From Coptis chinensis (taxonomy: Eukaryota > Streptophyta > Magnoliopsida > Ranunculales > Ranunculaceae): DNA of 64,000 nt. The stretch lies in contig CM027384.1 of the NCBI GenBank assembly GCA_015680905.1, positions 70,837,501-70,901,500 of the forward strand, read 5' to 3'. The notes beneath the pieces were generated by a model that was not told the DNA's origin, searched no databases, and worked only from the letters and a program-made list of their open reading frames with translations. Position numbers and translations under genes: made by a program. Positions 1 through 10,199 of this stretch are shown in pieces; the first letter of the stretch is position 1; each line of letters starts with the position of its first letter.

Positions 1-2
1 AC

Positions 3-425
3 GTGGCGGCGCTTGCGCTTAGAGGGGAGTTTGCGCCACTCAATTTCCCGGATTCAGCTTGGCTTCTACCGCGACCCAAGTCATCCTCAACTGAAGATAT
101 CAAATCCACAGCTTCTCAAGCTGCTCGAGCATATCGTCCAACCGAGGTGACGTCAGCATCATCCTCTTTGCTCACGTCATCCATTCCTGCAGCTTATGTT
201 AAGTTGGAACGTGTCAAAAGTTTAGAGATACTTCCAGTGATTTCAAGTTTAGAGGTATTTCCAGCGATTTCTAGAATGTTTTGGGACGAGGAGGCAATAT
301 TTGATATGCCAAGTGTACTTGACAGCATGGCGGAAGGGTTGCTACTTGCGACTCACAGTAAGCAGAAATTATTTGATTTTGACGACGTGGCCTGGAACAT
401 GGATCTCTCGTTGTGGTCTGACTGA
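3..425 (+). CDS. DREB-subfamily AP2/ERF transcription factor, 3' part
   Basis: This is the C-terminal part of an AP2/ERF DNA-binding transcription activator; the start and most of the AP2 domain lie outside the window, so the frame is open at base 3 with no real start codon. The first residues (VAALALRG, then LNFPDSAW) match the last helix and end of an AP2 domain in DREB/CBF-type proteins. A Ser-rich linker follows. Near residues 92-115 there is an acidic stretch DEEAIFDMP...MAEGLLL, the usual activation motif of DREB A-1/A-4 proteins. The protein ends WNMDLSLWSD, close to the LWSY-type tail of that group. TGA is at 423-425 and a poly(A) signal AATAAA lies at 567-572. DREB proteins bind DRE/CRT promoter elements and act in stress responses. 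The subgroup cannot be fixed without the AP2 domain. No intron is seen, as usual for the family. Confidence 0.88.
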   Translation: MAALALRGEFAPLNFPDSAWLLPRPKSSSTEDIKSTASQAARAYRPTEVTSASSSLLTSSIPAAYVKLERVKSLEILPVISSLEVFPAISRMFWDEEAIFDMPSVLDSMAEGLLLATHSKQKLFDFDDVAWNMDLSLWSD

Positions 426-1154
426 TAAAGTGATAAGTCGTGGTCAGTAGTGTACATAAAAAAATATCATAGAGAAGGTGGCGATTCAATTCATTTTTGT
501 CCTTCCAAATTTTGTTGTATTTCTCAGTGTATATTCGTAGACTGATGCATGACACACAAAATCTTCAATAAATATTGGGTTTCTGCCAACTTTACATGTA
601 CAGTTTTCTTCTTCCTGAAGTCTCGTGTCTTCAGTAAACAATAATTCGGGTCAAGCTCCTTGAGCGCCAACAGGAAGCCTTGGCAAAGATGAAATTTAAC
701 CATAGAATTTAATCATCGCCTGCGAAGGTTTAATCAATATAGAATTAAATATTGTGGACCACTTATAAGTGGAAATAAAAACTAACTAGTATTTGGGGAG
801 ATAAAGAATAAACTGAACATAAATATCAAGATAATAGAACATTATCTATGTCATTAAAAAACTATGTACGCCTCATCAAGGCAACAACACCTACTGTCTC
901 ACTTCATTCACAACAGGAGCATAAAAGAATGTTCAAAATAAAAATAACAAGTTGTACATGATTTTCAGGGTCTAACCTTCAAAATAAGGAAAATTGCCTC
1001 TAAAAATCTAAGTCGGAAAATTCATATTCGCCACAGGAACTCTAACACAAGTCAATCTCTGTTGCTGCTTGTTCTATACACAGCAGATGGCACAAGCACT
1101 CTCTTTCAGTGTGACATGAAGCATCACAACATGCTTGGAGTGGCTTCCCTATCA
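426..1154. other. Convergent 3' UTRs of DREB and IPT2 genes
   Basis: There is no coding sequence here. The segment separates two genes that end towards each other and should hold both 3' UTRs. The AATAAA at 567-572 suits the plus-strand gene. A perfect 14-bp palindrome CCACTTATAAGTGG lies at 759-772. Nothing else stands out. Confidence 0.6.
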
Positions 1155-4100
1155 CTAAGCACCAAATTCTCCAGTCACTGATGCTACTTCTCTGTCGGCT
1201 AAAAACTGTTTAGACTTCCTAAGCCCAAGGATTCTTTTGCGATGCCCACGCCCCTGTTTGTGCTGTTCCCACTCATGAGCCCCACGAAGGAGCCGATTCC
1301 CACAAGGCTATCAACAGCAATCAAAGGCTTCCATTACTAATAGTATCAAATCAAAAAATCTGTTCACTAATTGAGGGAGACAAAGGGAAGAAACAAATAA
1401 TGAACAGAGAAAGAAAAGGACAATTGTGTACAAATATTTCTTCTTCTTACTTCACAAATATGTTGAGTCCATAAATCCCTTTTATCCAAAATCTGTGACT
1501 CCACACTATTACGGATCTTAAAGTCAGACACCAAGCACCCCTTTTCATACAAGTTAAACTTGACAACATCAATGGAGGGTTCAATGACTTTTCTTGCCCA
1601 AGAATCATGCGATTTGCCTGCAATAAGGAATCCAGTCAGAGACAAGGTTGAAGAAATTTTGCCAGGCAATAAAAACTAATAAAATTGTTTTAGAGGGACT
1701 TTAATCTATAAAGGCATACCTAATAAAGCTTCAGAGGTATCGACATAGTGCAACTCCCATCCAAAAAGTGTCTGCAGTCGGTTAAGCCGCCTTCTCTGCC
1801 AAATAATTACAGAGTTTAAGAGAAAGTCTACAACCACGAGCAAGTCTATCTTTACTGGTGAAATTGGAAACTCTTACATTCAAAATTTATGAAATTGTTA
1901 GAGTAAGTTTATTCATCAGCTACTTATGTAAGAGATAAACAGAAAAAAAAGTCAGTTGAGTAAAAACTAACCTGACGGCGGACAAGCCTTTTGGTGTTTG
2001 TTTTTAGCTTGCTGATAGCTTCAACTAACAATACTTTCTGCTGACTATCATTGCAATCCAAAATTGTTTTCAAATTTTCTTTCAACATATTGTTTTCTTT
2101 TGTCGATAATTGGAAATTACCGTCAGCATTAGCATAAAAAAATTTATCGACAAGATAACATTTCAGAAAATCCTCAAATTCCCTGACACCAATTGCCTGC
2201 CTCAAGCCTCGGGTATAATCTGCATGCAGGGTGAAAATATCATACACTTCATTCAGTAAACCAGCATCGATCATGCAGTCTACTCTTTGCTCAACATACT
2301 GGTCCAACACATTGACAGAAGCATCCAAGCATATAAAACAGCAATCATATCTAAAATCATCCGCTCGACCCCAATTCTGCCCTGCCACAAGTAATATTAG
2401 AGAATTATCTATTATAATTAGAGAAGGTTTCAAACGGGGAATACTAACAGATAGAAGGCCAGACCTTTGAAGCCTCTCCTCGGAAAAGTTTGCTAGGTAG
2501 GACACCTGAGCGAGCATATAAACCAAGGTACTGATTTATCTGCGATAAGAAGCAACCACAATCGAAACTATTTATAAATAAGTGTGCAAGCAGTAAAAAA
2601 TTGAGCACAAATATCCGTTTCATATGAAACATAACTGTGGCAGCTACAAAGTGACTTTGTATGCTACTTATTTAGATGCACTTTAAGATTTCTTCTATCT
2701 TTTTAACTTCTTATTGCATAAAAACTATCAATATATAATAGTCAAAGGCATTCAAAACTATTTTATTATTTAGTTGTACATATTTTGATGTGATTTGTGT
2801 GACCAGATTGGTCCAGTTTATTTGGGTTTCTTTTGCTTGGAGATTAAGAAACTTTTGTATTAAGGCCACTAGAGCCTCCTTTTTTCAGTAGTTGTTTTTG
2901 AATAATAAAGAATTGTTCTTTAGTTAGCCTTTTTCATGGCTTTGTTACAAATTAAATCGCTTCCGCATCTATGATTTCTATCAATTGGTATCAAAGCTAG
3001 CAAATCCCTTCATCAATCTCTACTAAAGATCTGATTTTTCCATTTTTTTTTTGAGCGGTAAAAAATATTAATATATTCCAAATCACAATCAAAGTTACAA
3101 AAGGTTAATCCCCATTTAGCAAGATGCTAAGTTAAAAGATTACCCACACCCTAAACATAAGAAACCTTCAAGTACAAAATATTAAGTTATCCCAATCACA
3201 CACAAAGTCTTGAAATCTTAAGGTCTTCAAATCGGCCACTCCCCTAGACCAATTGTAGAGTGCTTCTTTGATCTCCAACAAGACTTTAAATGCTTCCTTG
3301 GTCTTTTGTTCAAATATTCTCCGATTTCTTTCATTCCATAGAACCCAAATAATTGCTCAAATATCCACCTTGACTTTGGCGATAGAGCATGTTTTATAAT
3401 ATCCCCACCAAGTGCATCCTCAATTCTAGTCGGTGGTGTCCAAGGCTTGTTGAAGGACACAAAAAGTACCTCCCGCATCCTCATAGCAAAAGAACACCGG
3501 ATGAAGATATGATCCACATCCTCTCCAATCCCTCCACAAAAAGAGCATTTATTATCAATAATCATTCTTTAGAGATTAGCTTGTCTACGGTTTGAATCCT
3601 CCTTAGAAACGCCATCCAAGTGAAGAATGTCACCTTAAAAGGAATAGAAGGCATCCAAATCCTCCTATATGGAAAATCCTCTAAAATCTCTTGAGGTTTC
3701 AACACTCTTCTCACATGATTCTTGGCGAGAACCCCATACATAGATTTCACCGTGAAAACTTTGCTTTTATCCCACCTCCAAAGGCATTCATCTTCCTCCC
3801 CAAACTTATCCCCCTCTTGATAAATAATGCCCAACAAGCTAACGAAAGTAGGTGCCTCCCAATCATTTAACCTTCTTCTCAAGGTAATTTCCCATTCCAT
3901 CCTATTCACGCTCCTTTCAGCATAATCTCCTACCTTGGCATTTTTGTTCACCACAATACCGTAGATAGCGGCATATTGTTCACATAGTGGTCTCTCTCCA
4001 AGCCATGTGTCATGCCAAAAAATATGAAACTATTCTCACCCAGTAAAAGAATTACCCCTTTAGAAAAATTCTCCCACCCTTTCATGATGCTCTTCCATAG

Positions 4101-7100
4101 TGTGATACCATAAGGCCCCCGAGGTTGCTTTAGTTTCCATTCATTTTCCCCTTCCCCGTATTTATCTACTATTATCCTCCTCCAAAGATGTTCATTTTCT
4201 TCTCCATATCTCCACAACCATTTTGCTAGTAATGCTTCCCCCATGGCATATATATACTTGCACCCAAGACCCCCTTCTTCCTTACTAAGGCAAAGCCTAT
4301 CCCATCTAACCCAATGAATCTTCCTCTTCTCCTCACTACTTCCCCACACAAATCTTCTAAACACCATCTCTAACTAGTCAATCACTCCTTTAGGGATAGA
4401 AAAAAGTGAAAGAAAATAATTAGGAATTTGGTTAAGAACGGCATTGAGTAAGGTGACTCTCCCCCCTTTAGACAAGAATTTAGCTTTCCCCGCCAACTTC
4501 GCCTCCACCTTCTCACATACTTTGTCCCATATAGGTTTCGACTTACTTTTTGCCCCCAAGGGAAGTCCCAACTAAATTGATGGAAAAGTCTCCACTTCAC
4601 ATCCCAAGACATTAGCAATATTCCCCTAGTTATACACTTCTCCTATGCCGTAGATTTTAGATTTCTCCAAATTAATTTTTAATCCGGACACCATCTCGAA
4701 CCAAAGAAGAAGATTCTTTAATGCATGAGCTTTCTCCATTGTAGCACCTATAAAAAACATGGTATCATCGGCAAATTGTAAATGAGACACGGAGATAGTA
4801 TTCTCTCTTGATGAAGCTTTAAAACCATCTAACACACCATTCTCCACCAATCTTGAAGTCATCTTGCTAAGAAACTCCGTCACCATGATAAAAAAAAAAG
4901 AGATAGCGGATCGCCCTGTCGAATCCCCCTTGAACTTTTAAAGAGGCCTTTTGGAGAACCATATAGAGAAGCGGGAGTTAGAGATGCATATTCAAACCCA
5001 TCTCCTCCATTTGATCCCAAACCCCATCTTATACATGACATGATCAAGAAAATTCCATGAAACATGGTCATATTTTTCCTATTCAAGATCCAATTTTCTT
5101 CATTCTTTTCAATGGTTGGAGGAAAGAAACAAAGAGGATGACCCGTATTGGTTGAAACAAGAGTTGGGAGACTTGAAGACGACATTCACGGCATCTCTGG
5201 GCAGATGGTTGATGTGAGAAACAATCTCACCAATGTGAACACTAAAGTTGATAAAATTGATGCTTTGGAGAAGATGGTGTCGATGATTTGCAAACAAGTG
5301 ACTGGCAAGATACTTGAAAAGCGACCTCCCTTCTTCTTTGGAGGTCAATGATACTGTGGACAGTTCTATTTTTTATTTTTTTTATTGGCAAGCCTGTTTT
5401 AAATGAGATCAGTAACTCTTTGATGTTGGCAGGGTTCGAACCACAGACCTCTGGTGTCATCACCCAAAGGTTTTACCAACTTTGGACAGTTCTATTGATT
5501 CCATGGTTAACCCTTTCTCTGGCCCTAGTAAGCAACGTCGAGTTATCGGCAAAGGTGACAATTTAAAGGCTGATGAATCTGATGGTGATGAAGATGGTGA
5601 GACGCGTGTTGAACACCACGACTCTGACTGCCAGATTTTGGCTGACTTAGGTGCTAACAGCCAAGATCCACCAGCCCGAAATCAGCCAAGGTGTGATGGT
5701 ATTTTGCCAACACCTCATATAGTCGCCCAGCGCTCTGGCTTACAGAAAGCTTCTCCTCATAACAGGCCTACATGCCGTGATGCTTCTCCTCCGCCAGTTG
5801 CACAACGTGACACATCATGTCTTGGACATGGAGGTAGTGGTCGATGTCCTGACCCTGGCAGTTTCGTGCAACAACAAAAGGATCATTCTCATAACCAAAA
5901 CGGTACAGGCAACCAGAAAAATTGCCTAGGTCGTGTAGACTATGATCCTCTCTCTCCTCCTTCACCACCTTCCTCAGGGCGCAACTTTGGTCCTTTTAGG
6001 ACTCCGACTCATCCACCACCAGTTCCCCTTTACACTAGGAATCCACCCAGGTATGATGATTTTACTGCACACAATGTGTTTGATCAATCTCCACCAAAAC
6101 AAGGCAGAAATCGACATAATCAAGAACCATTTAATTTTGACCGGTTGTTACGTATCTTGGAGCGTAGTCAAACAGGTGATATTAAGCTTGATATTTCTTT
6201 TTCTTTTTTCTGGTAGTATGAATGCTATTGTTTTTGTTGACTGGATTGATGCAATTGAAAAATGTTTTGCCTATAAGAATTTGGACGATAGAAAGAAGGT
6301 ACAATTAGCAGCAATGAAATTGACTGGTTATGCCCTATTGTGGTGGGAAGATCCTTCACGAGTCTCAAGGTTATCGCAGAGTGTGCACTTGGGTAACCAT
6401 GAAACATGAGATGTTGTCTCATTTCGTTCCAGAAGATTATCTAACTGATGTTTTTATGAAGTTGCAGGAATTAAAACAGAAGATTAGCACCGTCCAAGAG
6501 TATACTGAACAATTTCATATTTTATGCTCTCGGGCTGTAGTTCAGGAGACTAATGATCAGCGTGTTGGTTGCTATTTTACTAGTTTAAAGAAGTCTATTC
6601 GTGACGCATTTACTCTTTCTGATTTGCCAGACTTTGCTACCGCTTATAGACTAGCTTCAAAGGCTGAAAAGATGCACTCTTCCTCGGCAACGTCTACTCC
6701 AATCCCAGCATCTACTCCAACACCATTTAATCTGGGTAGTAAGTGTTATGAACGTGGCGTGATTGGCCACCGGGCTTCGGATTGTCCTACGAAAAAGAAG
6801 AATACTGCTGTCCTTACTACTGAAGAAGGTGAAAGACTTACAGGTACAACAAATGAATCAACTCAAACTGTGGAAGTTTGTTTGACTGATGTTGCTACTG
6901 GCTTGGTACCTGTTTAGCTCGAGGACGAGCTTTTTCTTACATGGGGTGAATGATGTGATTTATGTGACCAGATTGGTCCAGCCTAGGCATCCATTAATTA
7001 TGGTTTCAAATCTCTACTTTCTATTTTTGTTTTATTTTATTTTTCTAGGATTTTGATTTATTTGGAAAGTTTATTAGGATTTTCTTTTGCTTGGAGATTA

Positions 7101-9123
7101 AGAAACTTATGTATTAAAGGGAGATAGCTTCTTTTTTCAGTAGTTGTTTTTGAATAAAGGGAGATAGCTTCTCCCGTCTTCCTAGTAGATAAGACATTCC
7201 ATACATTAAAAGAAGCAACCACAACCACAGTTATTTATAAAAAAATGTGTGCAAACTGTAAAAAGAGACGCACAAATATCCGTTTCATATAAGGCATAAC
7301 CGTGGCAACTACAGAATGACTTTCCATACTACTTATTTAAATGCACTTTTAGATTTCTTTTATCATTTATAATCTTAATGCCTAAAGAATATAAATATCT
7401 CATTGTTCTGAGAGTGTGCCAACTCTGCTCTTGCAAAGAATTACTTTACACCTAAGTAGCATTACTTCATCAACCCACTTTATCAACAACAAATATACCT
7501 ACTGTTAGGAATATCTCATGCTTTGATAGGTTTTCTTTTTCCCTTTTTTCCCCCCTTCTCCTTTGATTAGTGATTGTGATAGTTCTCAAGCAACGATTTA
7601 CTCCCAAATTTGGCAAAACTGTGATAGTCTTGATAGGCGGCATCCAAGGTTTATGGAATGAGGAAATGAACAGATCCCAGATACGCTTGGAGAAAGTACA
7701 TGTGAGAAATTTCACAGTATGACTTTAATGACATAGCCTAATCATTTTATTGGTGTGATTCTAACATATTTATGGTACTAATTTTCTTGTTTTGCCTACT
7801 TGTTTCTTAACTTGTACCCAATCAATCTCTTTTATCTGCCCTTCCCCAACAAACCTTGGCGTTTCTCCTTCCGGTTTTCATTTTTCACATGAAGAAAAGG
7901 TTTCATCCATTTCCATTTCTAGCGTTGTTTCCCCAAATCTTCCTAGGCCCTAGCAAGTCTTTCAGGACATTTGGATTTAGGGACAGCTTCTCCAGTCTTC
8001 CTAGGCCCTAGCAAATAGGGCATTCCACTAATTAAAACAAGTTGCAATACTTGAATATGTCGATAGTTATAAGCTTTAAATCAGTGCTTCTTAGAAAAGT
8101 ATAATGAGACACAAGGTGATTTCAAATTCTTCCACATAATCATTGATCCTAACTTTCCACTATACCACAATTGGATCGAAATAAAAATAAAAAATATACA
8201 CGCATTGATTTCAAAATGCAATTTCAGGAAATGATAGTAATCGAGTGAAAGTCCAAACCTTTCTCCAGTCATTTGGATGAATCCTCTTCGCTGCATCCGG
8301 ATCAACCTCCTTAAGATGTTCATAATCAACATTTGACTCCCCAGTTCCCGTTTCAAATTTATACTCTGGCTCCTTATCTCCTACAGAACAAAATTACATA
8401 ATTGACATAAAAAAAAAAGTCCTTAACACTAATGTCTAATATCAAAAGAAGATTACTTTACCAATGGAGCCTTTTAAACTGCAATCATCCATTTCTTCGA
8501 CTAAATCATCCAAAAGGAATGGGCTTACAAGAGCCTAAGTATCAATGCCAAAGAACTCAACTCTCAAAATCACAAATTTCGAATGACAAACTATTGGGAA
8601 AAAAACAATCACAAACTTCAAAATAGTACCTGTATATAATAATTAGTACCTCCAACTATAACGGGCAACCGATTGCGAGATATAATGTCATCAATAATCT
8701 GAAACACTCCAAATTCTTATTAACAAAATGCACCTAACAAAACTATATAATACTTCCTACCCAAATATTGTACATGAAACTAACCTTCATTGCAGAATCG
8801 CGAAAATCCTTGGACGTGAATTCGACATTTGGACTAATATTTCCCAACAAATGATGAACCACACCTACAAAACAATACTCAAAACTCAATATTAAAAAAT
8901 CCCAACAAACAAACTAAATGAGTTAAAGAACAAGTAGAAAGTTGTGTGAACCTTTTTGTTCATCAAGAGGGACTTTATTAGTGAGAACATCAAGACCATT
9001 GTAAACTTGCATGGAGTCTGCGTTGATGATCTCGATGGGGAAATGAGATGATAGATCAATTGCTAGCTTTGATTTTCCAGAACCAGTTGGTCCCATTATT
9101 ATTATCACTTTCGGTTTCTTCAT
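1155..9123 (-). CDS. IPT2: tRNA dimethylallyltransferase (tRNA isopentenyltransferase, IPT2-like), ten exons
   Basis: The enzyme transfers a dimethylallyl group to A37 of tRNAs that read UNN codons, and tRNA turnover yields cis-zeatin. I rebuilt ten exons with GT-AG borders and matching phases: 9123-8952, 8864-8785, 8698-8630, 8534-8462, 8380-8259, 2539-2465, 2376-1972, 1795-1720, 1617-1451, 1307-1155 (TAG). The CDS is 1392 bases, 463 residues, close to Arabidopsis IPT2 (about 466). Visible motifs are the P-loop [11 protein letters not shown] (residues 11-21), the substrate motif [19 protein letters not shown], the RIHPND block, [19 protein letters not shown] and a C-terminal C-x2-C-x13-H-x5-H zinc finger (CEPCGN...EQHKQGRGH), which marks the eukaryotic tRNA-type enzyme rather than the adenylate IPTs. 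No stop or frameshift interrupts it. Intron 5 (8258-2540) has grown to 5.7 kb by nested insertions. The 5' flank ends at a Harbinger element about 630 bp upstream. Confidence 0.93.
2545..2725. repeat. Intron segment duplicated at 7205-7390 (copy next to exon 6)
   Basis: This sequence beside the acceptor of IPT2 exon 6 recurs in the same orientation at about 7205-7390, at roughly 80 percent identity by eye. Shared words include gaagcaaccacaa, caaatatccgtttcatat and tactacttattta. The similarity stops at the polypyrimidine/acceptor region, so the exon itself was not copied. The two copies bracket the retroelement. Confidence 0.8.
2786..2997 (+). repeat. 5' LTR (2786-2983) and tRNA-Met primer-binding site (2986-2997)
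   Basis: The LTR runs from TGATGTG to TATCA, about 198 bp. Against the 3' LTR it lacks some 80 internal bases after GATTGGTCCAG, so one copy has a deletion. TGGTATCAAAGC directly downstream is a one-mismatch match to the plant initiator tRNA-Met primer site TGGTATCAGAGC. Confidence 0.82.
3047..5095 (-). mobile_element. 5'-truncated L1-type LINE, degenerate
   Basis: Read on the minus strand, the element begins inside the reverse transcriptase domain (a degraded [18 protein letters not shown] motif A region near 5060) and runs through [12 protein letters not shown] (about 4905-4945), [11 protein letters not shown] (about 4770, the FADD catalytic box), [17 protein letters not shown] and [16 protein letters not shown] (4374-4571). 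It then passes into the C-terminal zf-RVT region with [17 protein letters not shown] and [13 protein letters not shown] (3227-3565). The 3' end ends in oligo(A), seen as ten Ts at 3046-3055 on the plus strand. Several stops and frameshifts make it dead. It lies inside the gag-only LTR element, between the primer-binding site and gag. A target duplication could not be resolved with confidence. Confidence 0.9.
5112..6917 (+). pseudogene. Ty3/gypsy-type gag polyprotein, degenerate and SINE-interrupted
   Basis: Gag forms the virus-like particle of the retrotransposon. An N-terminal coiled-coil segment ([25 protein letters not shown]) is followed by a Pro-rich linker (5500-6100). The retrotrans_gag core has [17 protein letters not shown] and [16 protein letters not shown] near 6230-6360, then [19 protein letters not shown] and [18 protein letters not shown] nucleocapsid zinc knuckle near 6740-6790 reads [14 protein letters not shown]: the CCHC pattern has lost its second Cys (R in its place). 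Frames change near 5320, 6210 and 6390, and a SINE interrupts the reading frame at 5371-5482; its 126-bp insertion including one target copy is a multiple of three. Translation ends in VPV and TAG at 6915-6917, followed at once by the sequence before the 3' LTR. Confidence 0.85.
5357..5496 (-). mobile_element. tRNA-derived SINE with 14-bp target-site duplication
   Basis: The 14-base word TGGACAGTTCTATT is repeated exactly at 5357-5370 and 5483-5496 and brackets a 112-bp insert. On the minus strand the insert begins near AAGTTGGTAAAACCTTTGGG (A-box region), contains GTGGTTCGAACCC (a strong pol III B box) and ends CTTGCCAATAAAAAAAATAA, a plant SINE-type tail. It lies inside the gag of the host LTR element and so is younger than that element. 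Confidence 0.88.
6951..7158 (+). repeat. 3' LTR of the gag-only element, truncated
   Basis: The copy starts TGATGTGATTTATGTGACC and follows the 5' LTR until TTGTTTTTGAATAAAG. The last part of the LTR (AATTGTTCTTTAGTTAGCC to TATCA) is missing. A 17-base word AAAGGGAGATAGCTTCT occurs both inside the LTR and at the break, which suggests loss by slippage or microhomology. Confidence 0.75.
7168..7390. repeat. Duplicated intron block (matches 7984-8041 and 2545-2725)
   Basis: The first part, 7168-7214 (AGCTTCTCCCGTCTTCCTAG, then GACATTCCATACATTAAAA), resembles 7984-8041. The second part, 7205-7390, resembles 2545-2725. In gene direction the intron therefore reads X, Z', X', retroelement, Z: the trace of a tandem duplication of about 0.84 kb whose second copy received the retroelement. 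Confidence 0.65.
7610..7715 (-). mobile_element. LINE relic (zf-RVT fragment)
   Basis: A minus-strand frame reads [20 protein letters not shown] then [12 protein letters not shown], clearly like the [20 protein letters not shown] and [14 protein letters not shown] segment of the LINE at 3.4 kb. It is a short independent remnant of the same kind of zf-RVT region. Confidence 0.6.
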
Positions 9124-9622
9124 TTTATTTTATTTTTTTATCTGTTGGGGATTTGTTTTCTGTTGAGGGTTTAAGATGTATTTTTTGAGGCCCCTTTGAT
9201 AGTTTTTTTCTGGTAAGCAAGAAGTTCTGGTTTCAGGATGGCTATTAAAACTTTTTGATGACTTCAGTAATTGGGCCTTCTTAGGGCATCACCAAGAACA
9301 GGGACACAGACTCACAGGTCAAACACACTTCCACTATACCAGTTTCATATCAGCTGAAAGTTTATGACATATTTACTATTGAATATATAAGGGTCCTCTA
9401 TTTCTCTTATCTCCTCCAAACACTCTTTGAAAAGACTGACGTGGCCCTCTATTTTGAGGGCCAGTATGGGTGATGCCCTTACTCTTCTTATTACTCTATG
9501 CTGAGTCCTTCAACACAATTACTTTGTACGATGGTAATTTATATTTTTGTATTGAGGTTTTCTTCCATGCGCCATATCATCCAGTGGGCCCAATGCGCAC
9601 AAATGTGTGCCACCCATTTTTC

Positions 9623-9655
<33 letters not shown>

Positions 9656-9753
9656 TAGACCGAATTTGTTTACCCAAGGAATTGGTAACATCAATATCCA
9701 AAATAGTTCTCTACCAGATTTGCCCTCAATATAATCATCCGTTTTTTTTTCTC
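9124..9753. other. 5' flank of the IPT2-like gene
   Basis: This interval between the IPT2 start and the Harbinger TSD should hold the promoter and 5' UTR. It has no supported ORF. A run of about 27 As near 9630-9656 is the only striking feature; ORFs across it are low-complexity artefacts. No TATA box could be assigned with confidence. Confidence 0.5.
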
Positions 9754-9756
9754 TAA

Positions 9757-9771
9757 GGCTAACTCCAATGG
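9757..9771 (+). repeat. Left terminal inverted repeat of the Harbinger element
   Basis: GGCTAACTCCAATGG, directly preceded by the TAA target duplication. A second CCAATGG core recurs inward near 9840 and is mirrored near the right end around 19727. Confidence 0.9.
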
Positions 9772-9858
9772 TTTGGTGCGCCAAAACACCAAACCACAAT
9801 AACACAGTAGATACAGTTAGTGAGATAGCGAAATCAAATCCAATGGTTTATTTTTCCA

Positions 9859-10167
9859 GCCGCCAGTGACAATGGCGTCCAACACAAAATATTAAATATC
9901 GGTTAAAAAAAAAACCAAGCTTTTTTTATGCGCCATCACCGAGTGGCGGGCAAGAAATAAAAAAAAAAAAAAACTTTTTTATGCGCCATCACGGTGGCGT
10001 GTAGTTATTTATCTTCCTATATTGCCCTTTAAAAAAACCCCATAACACAAAAAAAAAAAAAAAAAAAAAAACCAAAAAACCAAGTTTTTGTACGCCATCA
10101 CCAGTGGCGTGTAAAAAAAAAAAAAAAAACCAAAAAACCAAGTTTTTGTACGCCATCACCAGTGGCG
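9859..10167. repeat. Left subterminal array of CGCCA...TGGCG palindromes (5 copies)
   Basis: Five imperfect palindromes lie in T/A-rich spacers near 9859, 9931, 9984, 10093 and 10151, for example CGCCATCACCAGTGGCG. Similar motifs occur near the right end. The pattern fits subterminal transposase-binding repeats or hairpins; their function is inferred. Confidence 0.85.
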
Positions 10168-10199
10168 TGTAGTTATTATCCCAGAACACAAAAAGAAAA

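Larger units (their letters stand above)
2786..7158 (+). mobile_element. Non-autonomous gag-only LTR retrotransposon with nested LINE and SINE
   Basis: The 5' LTR starts TGATGTGATTTGTGTGACCAG at 2786. A primer-binding site complementary to initiator tRNA-Met (TGGTATCAAAGC, 2986-2997) follows it directly. The 3' LTR restarts at 6951 after a purine-rich tract ATGGGGTGAA. Only gag sequence lies between; no protease, RT or integrase is seen after the gag stop at 6917, where just 33 bases remain before the 3' LTR. That layout fits TR-GAG-type elements moved by enzymes of other elements, or an internal deletion derivative of a Ty3/gypsy element. The element sits in IPT2 intron 5, opposite to the gene, and was later hit by a LINE (3047-5095) and a SINE (5371-5482). 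No target-site duplication is visible because the 3' LTR is truncated. Confidence 0.85.

Noticed and set aside
9989..10189. 66-codon minus ORF rich in Phe
   Set aside because: Produced by poly(A) runs and palindromes at the Harbinger left end.
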